Shown: positions 9,291 to 16,985 of the stretch, one piece after another
Numbering within the stretch: the stretch's first letter is position 1
Layout of the letters: the number at the start of each line of letters is the position of its first letter
Assembly (NCBI RefSeq): GCF_035974275.1
Contig: NZ_CP142422.1
Coordinates: 5,146,001-5,210,000, forward strand
Direction of reading: 5' to 3'
DNA: 64,000 nucleotides
Source of the DNA: Chryseobacterium sp. MYb264
GTDB lineage: Bacteria > Bacteroidota > Bacteroidia > Flavobacteriales > Weeksellaceae
Notes under the pieces: model-generated
Told to the model about the DNA's origin: nothing
Database searches by the model: none
Seen by the model: the letters and a program-made list of their open reading frames with translations, nothing else
Translations under genes and position numbers: made by a program

Positions 9291-9318
9291 AAAAGTCTGC
9301 TTTTCGAAGCGGACTTTT
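9291..9318 (+). terminator. Rho-independent terminator after S74 paralogue 1
   Basis: AAAAGTCTGCTT (9291-9302) and AAGCGGACTTTT (9307-9318) form a 12-bp stem with one G-U pair around a TTCG tetraloop. It lies 139 bp past the stop codon. The rest of the 533-bp gap (9153-9685) shows no gene. Confidence 0.75.
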
Positions 9319-9685
9319 ATCGTATACAAAATCTGCTGAATGAGAAGATTTTCTACCACAGACAGATCTACCGATTTTTTTAGGCCTCTATTCTCTGAAC
9401 TGAATATTGACCTGAAAAAATAAATATGAATTAAACCTTGTAAAAAAAAAACACAAATTAAAATAAATCATATTATCGTGATATACGTGGGCCTGTTCTT
9501 TATCCTGTATCTAAAATTCTTTAACAGTAAGGGTTTTGTAATGGTTTGATTTTTATACTGTTGGTGATATATTATGTTGTGGTAGTTAATTTTATTAAAC
9601 ATAATAAAAAATTTTCAAAAAAATTTACATAGTCGTAAAAATAATGCTTATCTTCGTGATACTAATTAATGAAAAAAAATCTATT

Positions 9686-10504
9686 ATGAAATTACAGATT
9701 CTCACTATTTTATTGAGCAGTTCTTTTGCGTTCGCTCAAGTAGGGATTAACACAACTAATCCTCAGACTATTTTTAATGTAGACGGAGCAAAAGATAATC
9801 CGACTACAGGTGCCCCTTCAGATGCTCAGCAGCTCAATGATTTTTACGTAACAAACAGTGGCTCAGTAGGGATTGGTGTTGTCGCGCCGCAGGCTAAACT
9901 GGATGTTAATGGTAATTTGGATGTTAACAGTAAATCGGCTGCATATGGATCCTTTATCAGAGTTCGTAATTCAGACGGAGTTATAATGACTGTTCAGGCT
10001 TCTAATACTGGTACTACCTTCGGTAAAAGGGGGGTAATTGGAACGAATACTAATGATGAGCTAGTTTTCATCTATGGTACTAATTCCATTTTGGGAATGA
10101 ACGGTACAACCTTGTATCCTATTACCCCTAGCGCTGTCAATTTAGGTTCAGCTGCCAATAGATTCGGTACCGTATTTTCCAATGTTAATAATACACCATC
10201 TGATATTCGATTTAAAGCGGGAATTAAAAACCTTAGCTATGGTATTAATGATGTAATGAAGATCCGTCCGGTTTCTTATTACCTGAAGGACAATATGGAT
10301 TTTCATCCTCACATTGGATTTATTGCACAGGAAATGGAGAAAATTATTCCTGAAATTGTCTCTACCGATAAAGATAGCGTAGGGTATAAAGCTATAGATT
10401 ACAGTAAGTTGGTTCCGGTTCTTGTCAAAGGAATGCAGGATCAGCAGAAAACCATTGAAGCTCTTACAAAAAGGGTAGAAGAGCTGGAGTCTTCTCAAAA
10501 GTAG
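9686..10504 (+). CDS. Secreted tail-fibre-domain protein with C-terminal S74 chaperone domain (paralogue 2)
   Basis: The start is set at the ATG at 9686 because it begins a clean Sec signal peptide (MKLQILTILLSSSFAFAQ); the upstream in-frame ATG at 9644 would hide it. The 272-aa protein repeats the plan of the gene at 8328: 'VGINTTNPQTIFNVDGAKDNPTTG', 'SVGIGVVAPQAKLDVNGNLDV', then S74 domain 'TPSDIRFKAGIKNLSYGINDVMKIRPVSYYLKD' and 'HIGFIAQEMEKIIPEIVS', ending in a short coiled coil (MQDQQKTIEALTKRVEELES). The SDxRxK pair of the autoprotease is conserved. It is separated from paralogue 1 by its own terminator and so is probably transcribed independently. Confidence 0.82.
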   Translation: MKLQILTILLSSSFAFAQVGINTTNPQTIFNVDGAKDNPTTGAPSDAQQLNDFYVTNSGSVGIGVVAPQAKLDVNGNLDVNSKSAAYGSFIRVRNSDGVIMTVQASNTGTTFGKRGVIGTNTNDELVFIYGTNSILGMNGTTLYPITPSAVNLGSAANRFGTVFSNVNNTPSDIRFKAGIKNLSYGINDVMKIRPVSYYLKDNMDFHPHIGFIAQEMEKIIPEIVSTDKDSVGYKAIDYSKLVPVLVKGMQDQQKTIEALTKRVEELESSQK

Positions 10505-10904
10505 AAAGATTTTAATTCACTATAATAAACTAACATTATAAGGTGTTAAAGTATGAGAGGGCAAAATGAATCTGCATAAGATCTTTTTGTTCTCTGATAC
10601 TTTTTTTGTTTTGCCATTGTTCAGATTTTACACTGAATCGGCGGTGAAAATGTATCATAAAGACGCGTACTGGAGATCTTTGCAAGATCGTTTTTCTTTT
10701 GCCACGAATGCACTATGTCTTTTTATCTTCGCAAGGTTTTTACAGATGCTGCAGTTTCTGTTGATTTTACGTAAAGACGCAAAGATATTTTTTTTCAATA
10801 CTTTATGTTTTTAGGGCGCAAAAATTTTATCAAAGATAAAATTGAGGACTGCATACTGTGGCCACAAATGCACTAATTTTATTTCCCGCAGGTTTCTCAT
10901 ATTT
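10505..10904. other. Non-coding stretch upstream of IS copy 1
   Basis: No credible gene; an 82-codon frame at 10566-10814 has no recognisable features and is Phe-rich. A short direct repeat GCCACRAATGCACTA occurs at 10701-10715 and 10861-10875. This is the kind of short intergenic filler that recurs in the window. Confidence 0.55.
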
Positions 10905-12373
10905 AGTCATTCCTTAAAAACCAAGTAATATTTTGATTATCAGTTTTATGCACTTATATTTCGTAAAAAATCGTTGTAAAAAATTGCAATAAATTGTATT
11001 TTTAGGATATAAAAAGTGGCAAAATGTTAGGCAAAATAAGAGAGGATTTACAGCAGAATTTATTCAAGACCAGGCTTACGGAGCTTATTAATATGGAGCA
11101 TCCGGTGGTAAAATTAGCTGGGGAGATTTCCTGGGATAAAATGGAGTCAGAGTTTGAGAAATTATTTTCAGAAAACGGAAGACCTTCTATTGCTATCCGT
11201 AAAATAGCAGGAATGCTTTTGCTCAAGGAAATGTTTAAAGAAAGTGATGAAAGTGTAATAGAGAGATGGATTGAGAATGCGTATTGGCAATATTTTACCG
11301 GAGAAACCTTTTTCCAGACAGAGCAGCCTTTCGATCCGAGCAATTTTGTACACTTCAGAAAAAGAATTGGAGATAAGGGTTTGGAATTTCTTTTGGGACA
11401 AAGCGTTTCTCTCCATCCCAAAGCCAAAACAGAAGATGAAGTTCAGGTAGATACGACGGTTCAGGAGAAGAACATTACCTTTCCTACCGATGCCAAATTA
11501 GCAAAAAAAGTAATCGACAATTGTAGAAAAATAGCAGAAAAAGAGAGCGTTGTACAAAGACAAAGCTACAGAAGAGTGAGCAAACAATTATTGCGGGACG
11601 CTTTTTTTGGACATCATCCCAGAAGACAGAAGAAGGCAAAAATGGCGAGGAAAAAGCTCAGGACGATTGGTAAAAGAGTTCTTCGGGAATTGGAAAGAAA
11701 ACTTCCTAAAGATGTTTTGAAAGGCTACGAAGACGTTTTTAAAATTTACCTTAAAGCACTCACCCAAGAACGTACCACGAAAGATAAAATTTACAGTCTT
11801 CACGAGCCACAAGTTGCGTGTATTGCGAAAGGAAAATCGGGAAAAGCATACGAGTTTGGGACAAAAGTAGCAGTAGTAAGAGGTCGGAAAACAGGGATCA
11901 TCAGCTCGGTAAAGAGATTTTCTGGCAATCCTCACGATAGTAAAACTCTTGAAGAATCATTGGCACAGAGTGAGAGGGTAAGAAAATCCGTTGGCGGAAC
12001 AAGACCTACGAAAGCCACTACAGACAGAGGATTTAAAGGAATCAAAGAAGTGGAAGGAACAGCAATTTTGCTTCCCGCAAAAAAAGAAAAAACAAAATAT
12101 GGGCAACAAGTAGCCAGATTAAGATTCCGGGCAAGAGCAGCCATAGAACCTTGTATCTCTCATTTAAAAAGAAACCACTCCTTAGGATTAAACTTCCTGA
12201 AAGGAGTGGCTGGAGATATTAATAATGCATTATTAGCAGGGATTGGATACAATTTGAAGATGAGATTGAATCAAATCAAACAACAAATTCTTCTTTGGCT
12301 CGAACTTGTTCTCCGAATCTTTTTAGGCAAATATAATTTTCAAAGTCAAAAAACAGCTTTTTAAGGAGCGACT
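10905..12373 (+). mobile_element. IS5-family insertion sequence, copy 1 (1,469 bp)
   Basis: The ends were set by aligning the two copies in this window. The left end AGTCATTCCTTAAAAA (from 10905) and the inverted right end TTTTTAAGGAGCGACT (to 12373) match except at two positions. Both sides are flanked by a direct ATTT (10901-10904 and 12374-12377), a 4-bp target duplication. It carries one transposase gene. Length and content appear identical to the copy at 53244-54712. It inserted in non-coding DNA. Confidence 0.93.
11024..12364 (+). CDS. IS5-family transposase (copy 1)
   Basis: Protein of 446 aa with an N-terminal DUF772/InsH-type domain: '[30 protein letters not shown]' then '[30 protein letters not shown]'. 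A DDE core follows, with '[19 protein letters not shown]' (first Asp), 'TTDRGFKGI' (second Asp) and a C-terminal '[28 protein letters not shown]' (Glu in the E-P-C/I-x-x-L-K-R segment). The frame is intact and it fills most of the element. The encoded protein is the same as that of copy 2. Confidence 0.93.
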   Translation: MLGKIREDLQQNLFKTRLTELINMEHPVVKLAGEISWDKMESEFEKLFSENGRPSIAIRKIAGMLLLKEMFKESDESVIERWIENAYWQYFTGETFFQTEQPFDPSNFVHFRKRIGDKGLEFLLGQSVSLHPKAKTEDEVQVDTTVQEKNITFPTDAKLAKKVIDNCRKIAEKESVVQRQSYRRVSKQLLRDAFFGHHPRRQKKAKMARKKLRTIGKRVLRELERKLPKDVLKGYEDVFKIYLKALTQERTTKDKIYSLHEPQVACIAKGKSGKAYEFGTKVAVVRGRKTGIISSVKRFSGNPHDSKTLEESLAQSERVRKSVGGTRPTKATTDRGFKGIKEVEGTAILLPAKKEKTKYGQQVARLRFRARAAIEPCISHLKRNHSLGLNFLKGVAGDINNALLAGIGYNLKMRLNQIKQQILLWLELVLRIFLGKYNFQSQKTAF

Positions 12374-12634
12374 ATTTAGAGTCCATCATTAGAAAATCAA
12401 AGATTTTCAAAAACTTAGGTGCACTTCTATGCAGCTTAACAATAAGCTTAAATAACTAAAGTGGTAAAAAGCTTTTGTGACTTTTGTGGTTAAATTTTAG
12501 CTACAGATGATATTGTACGGTTTTTTATCCTAATACTTTCCAGCTTTTGAAAACCCATTGGCAGAAGACATGAAACAAAGCAGGTATTGACCCTAAAATG
12601 CTACTTTAAAATCTTCCGAAAACAGATTTTATTT

Positions 12635-12642
12635 TACCTTTG
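12635..12642 (+). promoter_or_regulatory. Candidate -7 box upstream of the deformylase-like gene
   Basis: TACCTTTG matches the Bacteroidota TAnnTTTG -7 consensus and lies 17 bp before the ATG at 12660. No clear -33 TTG was found, so this is tentative. Confidence 0.45.
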
Positions 12643-12659
12643 TCAGATATTGATAAAAA

Positions 12660-13289
12660 ATGAAGAAGCTGTTTTTTCTCTTGATGTTTTCCGTAATTTC
12701 CGGAAATGCCCAGACCCTGAGTTCCGGAGAAATTTCCATTATCAACGGAGGTGATAAGCATACGGCATTACCCATTTATCAGACTACGGATGACCATCAG
12801 CATAAAATCCTGTTAAGCCTTTCAAAAGAGGCAGATCCTTTAGATCCAAATATTGCCACCCTGGTAAAAAGAATGCAGCTTTCCCTACTGTCAACGGATG
12901 GAGGGGTCGGAATTGCCGCGCCGCAGGTAGGCATTAACAGAAAGATAATTTGGGTTCAGCGTTTTGATAAAAAAGGCGATCCGCTGGAATATTTTATCAA
13001 TCCTGTGATTGTCTGGAGATCGGAATTGCAGAACTTGGGCCCTGAAGGGGATTTGTCGATTCCCGATTTCAGAGATCAGTTTTACAGAAGCAAAGTGATT
13101 CAGTTGGAATATGTTGATTTAAAAGGACAAAAATATTCAGAAATTGTTGAAGGTTTTACCGCAGTTATTTTCCAGCACGAAATCGATCACCTTTTGGGAA
13201 TTTTAATTTCAGACAAAAAAGAAAAAGAGAAAAATGAATCTTATAAGCCGGTAGATGCGTTTAAGAAAAGTGATTCGGTGACGAGGTAA
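12660..13289 (+). CDS. Exported peptide-deformylase-like protein with EGDLS in place of EGCLS
   Basis: Protein of 209 aa beginning with a Sec signal peptide (MKKLFFLLMFSVISGNAQT), so it should be periplasmic rather than cytosolic. Deformylase motif 1 is GVGIAAPQVG (82-91) and motif 3 is QHEIDHLLG (172-180, His173/Glu174/His177). Motif 2, normally EGCLS, is EGDLS (129-133): the metal-ligand Cys is Asp131 (codon GAT). Asp could still bind a metal, but classic Fe2+/deformylase chemistry is not assured. Ribosomal deformylation would need a cytosolic enzyme, so this is probably a divergent family member with another role. Confidence 0.85.
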   Translation: MKKLFFLLMFSVISGNAQTLSSGEISIINGGDKHTALPIYQTTDDHQHKILLSLSKEADPLDPNIATLVKRMQLSLLSTDGGVGIAAPQVGINRKIIWVQRFDKKGDPLEYFINPVIVWRSELQNLGPEGDLSIPDFRDQFYRSKVIQLEYVDLKGQKYSEIVEGFTAVIFQHEIDHLLGILISDKKEKEKNESYKPVDAFKKSDSVTR

Positions 13290-13320
13290 ATTTTTAACCT
13301 GAGTTCAGGATGAGTGTACT

Positions 13321-13348
13321 GAAGCTTGAAGCCGGGAGCCGGAAGCTA
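13321..13348 (+). repeat. Heptanucleotide tandem array (4 units)
   Basis: Four consecutive 7-mers GAAGCTT, GAAGCCG, GGAGCCG, GAAGCTA lie between the convergent deformylase-like and lactonase genes. A related string in reverse sense (CTTCTGGCTTCCAGCC) is found at about 13439-13454. Confidence 0.7.
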
Positions 13349-13476
13349 TGTTTGGTAAAATCAATCATAAATTTTTGATTTCATTGATTTTCAGTGTTGT
13401 AAAAAATGAAGCAATTACACGGGATTTTAACTTTCATCTTCTGGCTTCCAGCCCATTATCGAAGATATGGCTTCCA

Positions 13477-14598
13477 TCAATATTTCCTCATCTTCACATT
13501 CGTCACATTTTTAATTGTAATCTTTTTTCCAACTTTTTTTAGTAAGCCCGTTTCTGCATTTCGTTTAAATACAGTCACATTGCTGGAAACGGTATTGGCT
13601 GTAATCAGAAATTTTCCGCTCGGATCAAGACCGAATGTTCTGGGATGTTTTCCCTTAACCGACTGATAACCGATGGTTTTCAGTGTTCCATCATTCTGAA
13701 TAGAAAATATGGCAATATTATTTTCATTTCCGCGATTAGAAGCATATAAAAACTTTCCGTCAGGCGAAATATGAACATCAGAACTTTCAAAATCATCTTT
13801 ATATTTTTCAGAATGTGTATTGATTCTCTGTACATTGTTCAGTTTCCCATTTTCATAAGAATACACGCTTACCGCACCGCCCATTTCTTCAATACAATAA
13901 GCAAATTTTCCATTAGGATGAAAGGTTAGATGTCTGGGGCCGCTTCCTGGAGTTGTTTTTGTAAAGGAAATTTCGGCTTCCTGTAACGGCTGTTTATTTT
14001 CACTTTCAAATTGGTAAGTTCTGATCTTATCAGCTCCCAGATCCGGAAGAAAAAGATAGTTGTAATGGGGAGAAAAAACCGTGGAGTGGATGTGCGAGCG
14101 CTCCTGCCGGTTAGGATTTACACTTCCTTCAATATATTGTATGTTCTGAACATAAGGCTCAATTTTTCCGCCTTCTGAAATAGGATATACTGAAACACTG
14201 CCTTGTGTATAATTTCCGTTTACCAGCCATTTTCCGTTTTGGTGAGCCATCATGTAAACCGGGTTTTCGCCGCCGCTTTTTTGCTTGCTGATGAAGGTTA
14301 AAGATTTCTTGTCAGGATTAAATGCAAAACTGCTCACACTTCCGCCATTCGGAGTTTTACTTTCTGTACAGGCAAAAAGATATTTTCCGTCGGATGATAA
14401 GGTAAGAAAAGAAGGATTTGAAATCCCTTTATAGGAAGTCACTTTTGAAAGATTACCTTTAACGGTGTCCAGTTCATACACATAAATTCCTTCTGTATCT
14501 TGATCCCAATTGTATGAACCGAAGAAAGCATATGTTTTTTGAGCATAAACAGAGAGAATTGTAGAAAAGGTAAAGGCTAGAAGTAGGAGTTTTTTCAT
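13477..14598 (-). CDS. Exported lactonase-family protein (7-bladed beta-propeller, YbhE/Pgl-like)
   Basis: Protein of 373 aa with a Sec signal peptide (MKKLLLLAFTFSTILSVYAQ). The rest matches the lactonase family (PF10282): 'NPSFLTLSSDGKYLFACTE', 'QERSHIHSTVFSPHYNYLFLPDLGADKIRTYQF', 'GSGPRHLTFHPNGKFAYCIEEMGGAVSVYSY', 'SSDVHISPDGKFLYASNRGNENNIAIFSI', 'GKHPRTFGLDPSGKFLITANTVSSNVTVFKR'. E. coli YbhE/Pgl hydrolyses 6-phosphogluconolactone in the cytosol; an exported version probably acts on another lactone or only keeps the fold. The start abuts the stop of the upstream gene (14599), so they are cotranscribed. Confidence 0.85.
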   Translation of the reverse strand: MKKLLLLAFTFSTILSVYAQKTYAFFGSYNWDQDTEGIYVYELDTVKGNLSKVTSYKGISNPSFLTLSSDGKYLFACTESKTPNGGSVSSFAFNPDKKSLTFISKQKSGGENPVYMMAHQNGKWLVNGNYTQGSVSVYPISEGGKIEPYVQNIQYIEGSVNPNRQERSHIHSTVFSPHYNYLFLPDLGADKIRTYQFESENKQPLQEAEISFTKTTPGSGPRHLTFHPNGKFAYCIEEMGGAVSVYSYENGKLNNVQRINTHSEKYKDDFESSDVHISPDGKFLYASNRGNENNIAIFSIQNDGTLKTIGYQSVKGKHPRTFGLDPSGKFLITANTVSSNVTVFKRNAETGLLKKVGKKITIKNVTNVKMRKY

Positions 14599-15156
14599 TT
14601 ATAGTTGCTCTTCGGCCGATTTCAAAATTTTAATTAATTGTTTTAATTCAGTCTTATCAAATTCGATCAGATTTTGATTGTTAAAAGACGAAGGAAGCTT
14701 AATATAGTGAATCCAATTTTTAGCATAACTGCGGTATACACAACCAAATTCAATATTACTAAGGGTAACAAACTTATATTTCGTATACTCCTGATTCTGA
14801 GTTTCATTTCCCTTTTGGTCCAAAATCTGAAGCGATAGCAGAAGTTTGATAAGTTCCGCTTTTTCAATGGTAAGGGTTTTCTTGGAAATAGTATCAAATG
14901 TTTCAGTTTCGGTCATGATTCCCAATACATTCTCTGTAGAATTATCAGACATATCTGTGGTCAGTATTTTCTGAATATTCAGGGTTTTAAATACTGCGAG
15001 ATCGATCGTTCGTTTTTCAATAAGTGTTCCTTTTCTAGAATTTATTTTTAACCCTTTTGATGTTGTTAAAGGATTTTTTATGACCGGAGGAGGTGATGTC
15101 TGAGCATTTCCTGAAAAATAGAGGATACAGGAAAATACAGATATTATTTTTTTCAT
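14599..15156 (-). CDS. Exported protein of unknown function
   Basis: Protein of 185 aa with a Sec signal peptide (MKKIISVFSCILYFSGNAQ). The mature part is charged and beta/alpha mixed with 'IDLAVFKTLNIQKILTTDMSDNSTENVLG' and a C-terminal 'FDKTELKQLIKILKSAEEQL'. No family was recognised. It ends immediately before the lactonase gene and lies 10 bp after the small membrane protein gene, so the three are one operon. Confidence 0.75.
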   Translation of the reverse strand: MKKIISVFSCILYFSGNAQTSPPPVIKNPLTTSKGLKINSRKGTLIEKRTIDLAVFKTLNIQKILTTDMSDNSTENVLGIMTETETFDTISKKTLTIEKAELIKLLLSLQILDQKGNETQNQEYTKYKFVTLSNIEFGCVYRSYAKNWIHYIKLPSSFNNQNLIEFDKTELKQLIKILKSAEEQL

Positions 15157-15166
15157 TTTTTCTGAA

Positions 15167-15418
15167 TTAAAAGTGAAGATTACGTGATTTGATTTCTTTA
15201 TCGAGTTCTTTCGCTTCTGATTGATTCCGCATCAGCATGAATACAAAAATCAATGGGAAAAATGTGAAAAATCCGAGTCCTTTTTTAATCGCGCTAAAGA
15301 CAGCAATTCCTACAAAAAAACCTATTAATACGGCGCTTATAATGTTGGCATTTTTAGCTTTCTTTCTTTTGTCCAGTAGCTCTTCGTTTGTTAATTCTGA
15401 AATTGTTTTTCCGCTCAT
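15167..15418 (-). CDS. Small membrane protein of unknown function
   Basis: Protein of 83 aa: a charged N-terminal helix (SELTNEELLDKRKKAKN), two adjacent hydrophobic segments (IISAVLIGFFVGIAVFSAI and FFTFFPLIFVFMLM) and a charged tail (QSEAKELDKEIKSR). The pattern is that of small two-helix inner-membrane proteins common in flavobacteria. It is the first gene of the three-gene operon ending with the lactonase. Confidence 0.7.
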   Translation of the reverse strand: MSGKTISELTNEELLDKRKKAKNANIISAVLIGFFVGIAVFSAIKKGLGFFTFFPLIFVFMLMRNQSEAKELDKEIKSRNLHF

Positions 15419-15534
15419 TCCTTGTTGTTTAATGTTGATTTTTTAGGTTATTCTGTTTTTAATAAGACTGTAATGTCTGTTAAGATGTGATAAAAATAAT
15501 TATTTTATTTCTAATAACCTGAGTTCTGTTAAAA

Positions 15535-15738
15535 TCAACAATTTAAAATTTTGATTTTATGGCTGTTAAGATATACATCAATAGTGTTGGGTTTCAGCTC
15601 AATGATAGAATTTCAAATCGAATGGGAGCTTTAGCCGGAATTTATAATCAATTTCGGCTAAAGCCTCTGGGAGTTTCATCTTTTTTAGACAGGCTGAAGC
15701 CTGTCCTTATTGATCCAGCAGAATATTTTATTGATCGA
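15535..15738 (-). repeat. Dispersed repeat related to 7571-7700, with an extra palindromic insert
   Basis: Read on the minus strand, the segment starts GTTCGATCAATAAAATATTC, as at 7582, and ends with an ACCCAAC-ACTATTG...TAAAATCAAAATTTTAAATTG block matching the end of the 7571-7700 segment. Between them this copy has about 100 bp of perfect palindromes absent from the other copy. Confidence 0.6.
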
Positions 15739-15741
15739 ACT

Positions 15742-15886
15742 TATACCATTTTATCTTTGAAATTTCCTTTACCCCTATGGGGTTATACCATTATTAAATA
15801 CTTGTTCGTCGGGCTTCACCCGACGCTACTGACATTTAACCCTTTCAGGGTTTATTAAGGTAAATTCAAAAAGAAAATAGTATTAT
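15742..15886 (-). repeat. Dispersed intergenic repeat, copy D
   Basis: This is the reverse complement of copy C (7883-8036) with the same order of linkers and palindromes; the stems carry compensating changes (CGGGCTTCACCCG here; GGTGAAACCC in copy C). Confidence 0.75.
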
Positions 15887-16005
15887 ACCATTTAATCATT
15901 TAACCCTCTCACGGGTATAACATTATTGAATACTTATACATCGGGTTTCACTTGACGCTGCTGATATTTAACCTTAAGGTAAATCCAAAAAGAAAAACGG
16001 TATTA
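15887..16005 (-). repeat. Dispersed intergenic repeat, copy E (degenerate)
   Basis: This copy lies directly beside copy D in the same orientation and keeps CGGGTTTCACTTGACGCTGCTGATATTTAACC-type linkers (split here by changes), but has lost one terminal palindrome. Confidence 0.6.
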
Positions 16006-16044
16006 GGTTAACAGCAATGGTATTTTCTCTCTGTTCAAACAAAA

Positions 16045-16072
16045 AAAATCTGCTTCTACAGAAACAGATTTT
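16045..16072 (-). terminator. Terminator of the nitroreductase-ohrR-ohr operon
   Basis: On the minus strand AAAATCTG (16072-16065) pairs with CAGATTTT (16052-16045), with further pairing inside the loop, and is followed by a run of T. It lies 24 bp after the ohr stop. Confidence 0.8.
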
Positions 16073-16095
16073 GTTATTTTATGACGAACTCGATC

Positions 16096-16518
16096 TTAGT
16101 TGTTCGTTACCGAAAGCTTTACTTCAATATTATTTCTTGTCGCATTAGAGTATGGACAGATTTCGTGTGCTTTTTCCGTTAAAGACTGCGCTTCGTCCAG
16201 CGAAACTTCAGGAATATTCACATCCAGTTCCACTGCCAGACCAAAACCTCCGTTTTCCAGTTGACCAATGCTTACTTGTGCAGCAACGGTGGTTTCCCCC
16301 GTTTTTATTTTAGCCAAACTGATCACTCTGTTCAAGGCACTGTCGAAACATGCTGAATATCCGGCAGCAAAAAGCATTTCGGGATTAGCGAAATCATCAT
16401 TCGCACCACCTAAAGCCTTTGGCATTCTCACTTCAAGATCAATAATTCCGTTTTCACTTTTTACGTTACCGTTTCTTCCTCCTTTGGCTGTAACTTTTGT
16501 TGTATATAACGTTTTCAT
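16096..16518 (-). CDS. ohr: Organic hydroperoxide resistance protein Ohr
   Basis: Protein of 140 aa, the standard Ohr length. It carries 'LYTTKVTAKGGRNGNVKSENG', the first catalytic Cys in 'AAGYSACFDSALNRV' and the second in 'HEICPYSNATRNNIEV', plus the conserved Glu of the OsmC fold. Ohr reduces organic and lipid hydroperoxides with a lipoylated partner. It starts right after the ohrR stop codon, so it is cotranscribed with its likely regulator. Confidence 0.95.
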   Translation of the reverse strand: MKTLYTTKVTAKGGRNGNVKSENGIIDLEVRMPKALGGANDDFANPEMLFAAGYSACFDSALNRVISLAKIKTGETTVAAQVSIGQLENGGFGLAVELDVNIPEVSLDEAQSLTEKAHEICPYSNATRNNIEVKLSVTNN

Positions 16519-16953
16519 TTATTTTTCTATTTTGTTTAATATTTTTTGTACACTTTCTTTCAGATCAATCCAGTCTTGTGGCTGAACGTCTATGATATTG
16601 TGTATCTTCTCGGGAATTTCGCAAGCCTTTTGCTGAAGGCCTTTTCCGGATTCTGTGATGAATACTTCAACCACTCTTTCATCTTCTTTTTTTCTTTTTC
16701 GCCGGATAAATCCTTTGGTTTCCAATCTTTTCAAAAGAGGGGTTAAAGTACCGCTGTCGAGGTATAGTTTTTCCCCGATACTGCTCACTGGCAATCCATC
16801 ATTTTCCCATAAAATCATCATTACAAGATATTGGGGATACGTGATGTCCAGTTCATCAAGAAACGGACGGTAAAGCCCTGTGATCTCTTTTGCAATCACA
16901 TAAAGCGGAAAGCAGATCTGATTTTCTAATTTTAAAGATTTTGAATTTTCCAT
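16519..16953 (-). CDS. ohrR: MarR-family organic-hydroperoxide sensor OhrR
   Basis: The start is set at the ATG at 16953, which gives the normal OhrR N-terminus (144 aa); an ATG at 16965 is four codons upstream. The peroxide-sensing Cys is Cys14 in 'LENQICFPLYVIAKEITGLY', the one-Cys OhrR signature. A MarR winged-helix follows: 'DITYPQYLVMMILWENDGLPVSSIGEKLYLDSGTLTPLLKRLETKGFIRRKR' with the wing 'KEDERVVEVFIT'. It probably represses the operon by binding the inverted repeat at 17679-17708. Confidence 0.92.
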   Translation of the reverse strand: MENSKSLKLENQICFPLYVIAKEITGLYRPFLDELDITYPQYLVMMILWENDGLPVSSIGEKLYLDSGTLTPLLKRLETKGFIRRKRKKEDERVVEVFITESGKGLQQKACEIPEKIHNIIDVQPQDWIDLKESVQKILNKIEK

Positions 16954-16967
16954 ACGAATGAACATGA

Positions 16968-16983
16968 AAGGTTAGCTAACCTT
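16968..16983. promoter_or_regulatory. Perfect 16-bp palindrome just upstream of ohrR
   Basis: AAGGTTAGCTAACCTT lies between the nitroreductase stop and the ohrR start. It could be a second operator for OhrR, a processing hairpin, or chance. It differs from the ACAATACAA half-site of the main promoter. Confidence 0.4.
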
Positions 16984-16985
16984 AT

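Larger units (their letters stand above)
15419..16095. other. Second repeat-rich non-coding zone
   Basis: No credible gene; a 99-codon frame at 15559-15858 runs through repeats. The zone holds the hairpins GCTTTAGCCG/CGGCTAAAGC (15629-15664) and GACAGGCT-GA-AGCCTGTC (15690-15707), two tandem copies of the dispersed repeat, and the ohr terminator. Confidence 0.65.

Noticed and set aside
8328..10504. Remnant prophage because of tail-fibre-type domains
   Set aside because: No other phage gene is present and both proteins have Sec signal peptides.
10566..10814. 82-codon frame on the plus strand
   Set aside because: Phe-rich, no recognisable domain or ribosome-binding context, lies in repeat-like filler next to an IS.
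11002..11427. 141-codon antisense frame over the transposase
   Set aside because: Shadow frame; the same shadow occurs in the second IS copy.
15559..15858. 99-codon frame on the plus strand
   Set aside because: Runs through perfect palindromes and the dispersed repeats; codons follow the repeats, not a protein.
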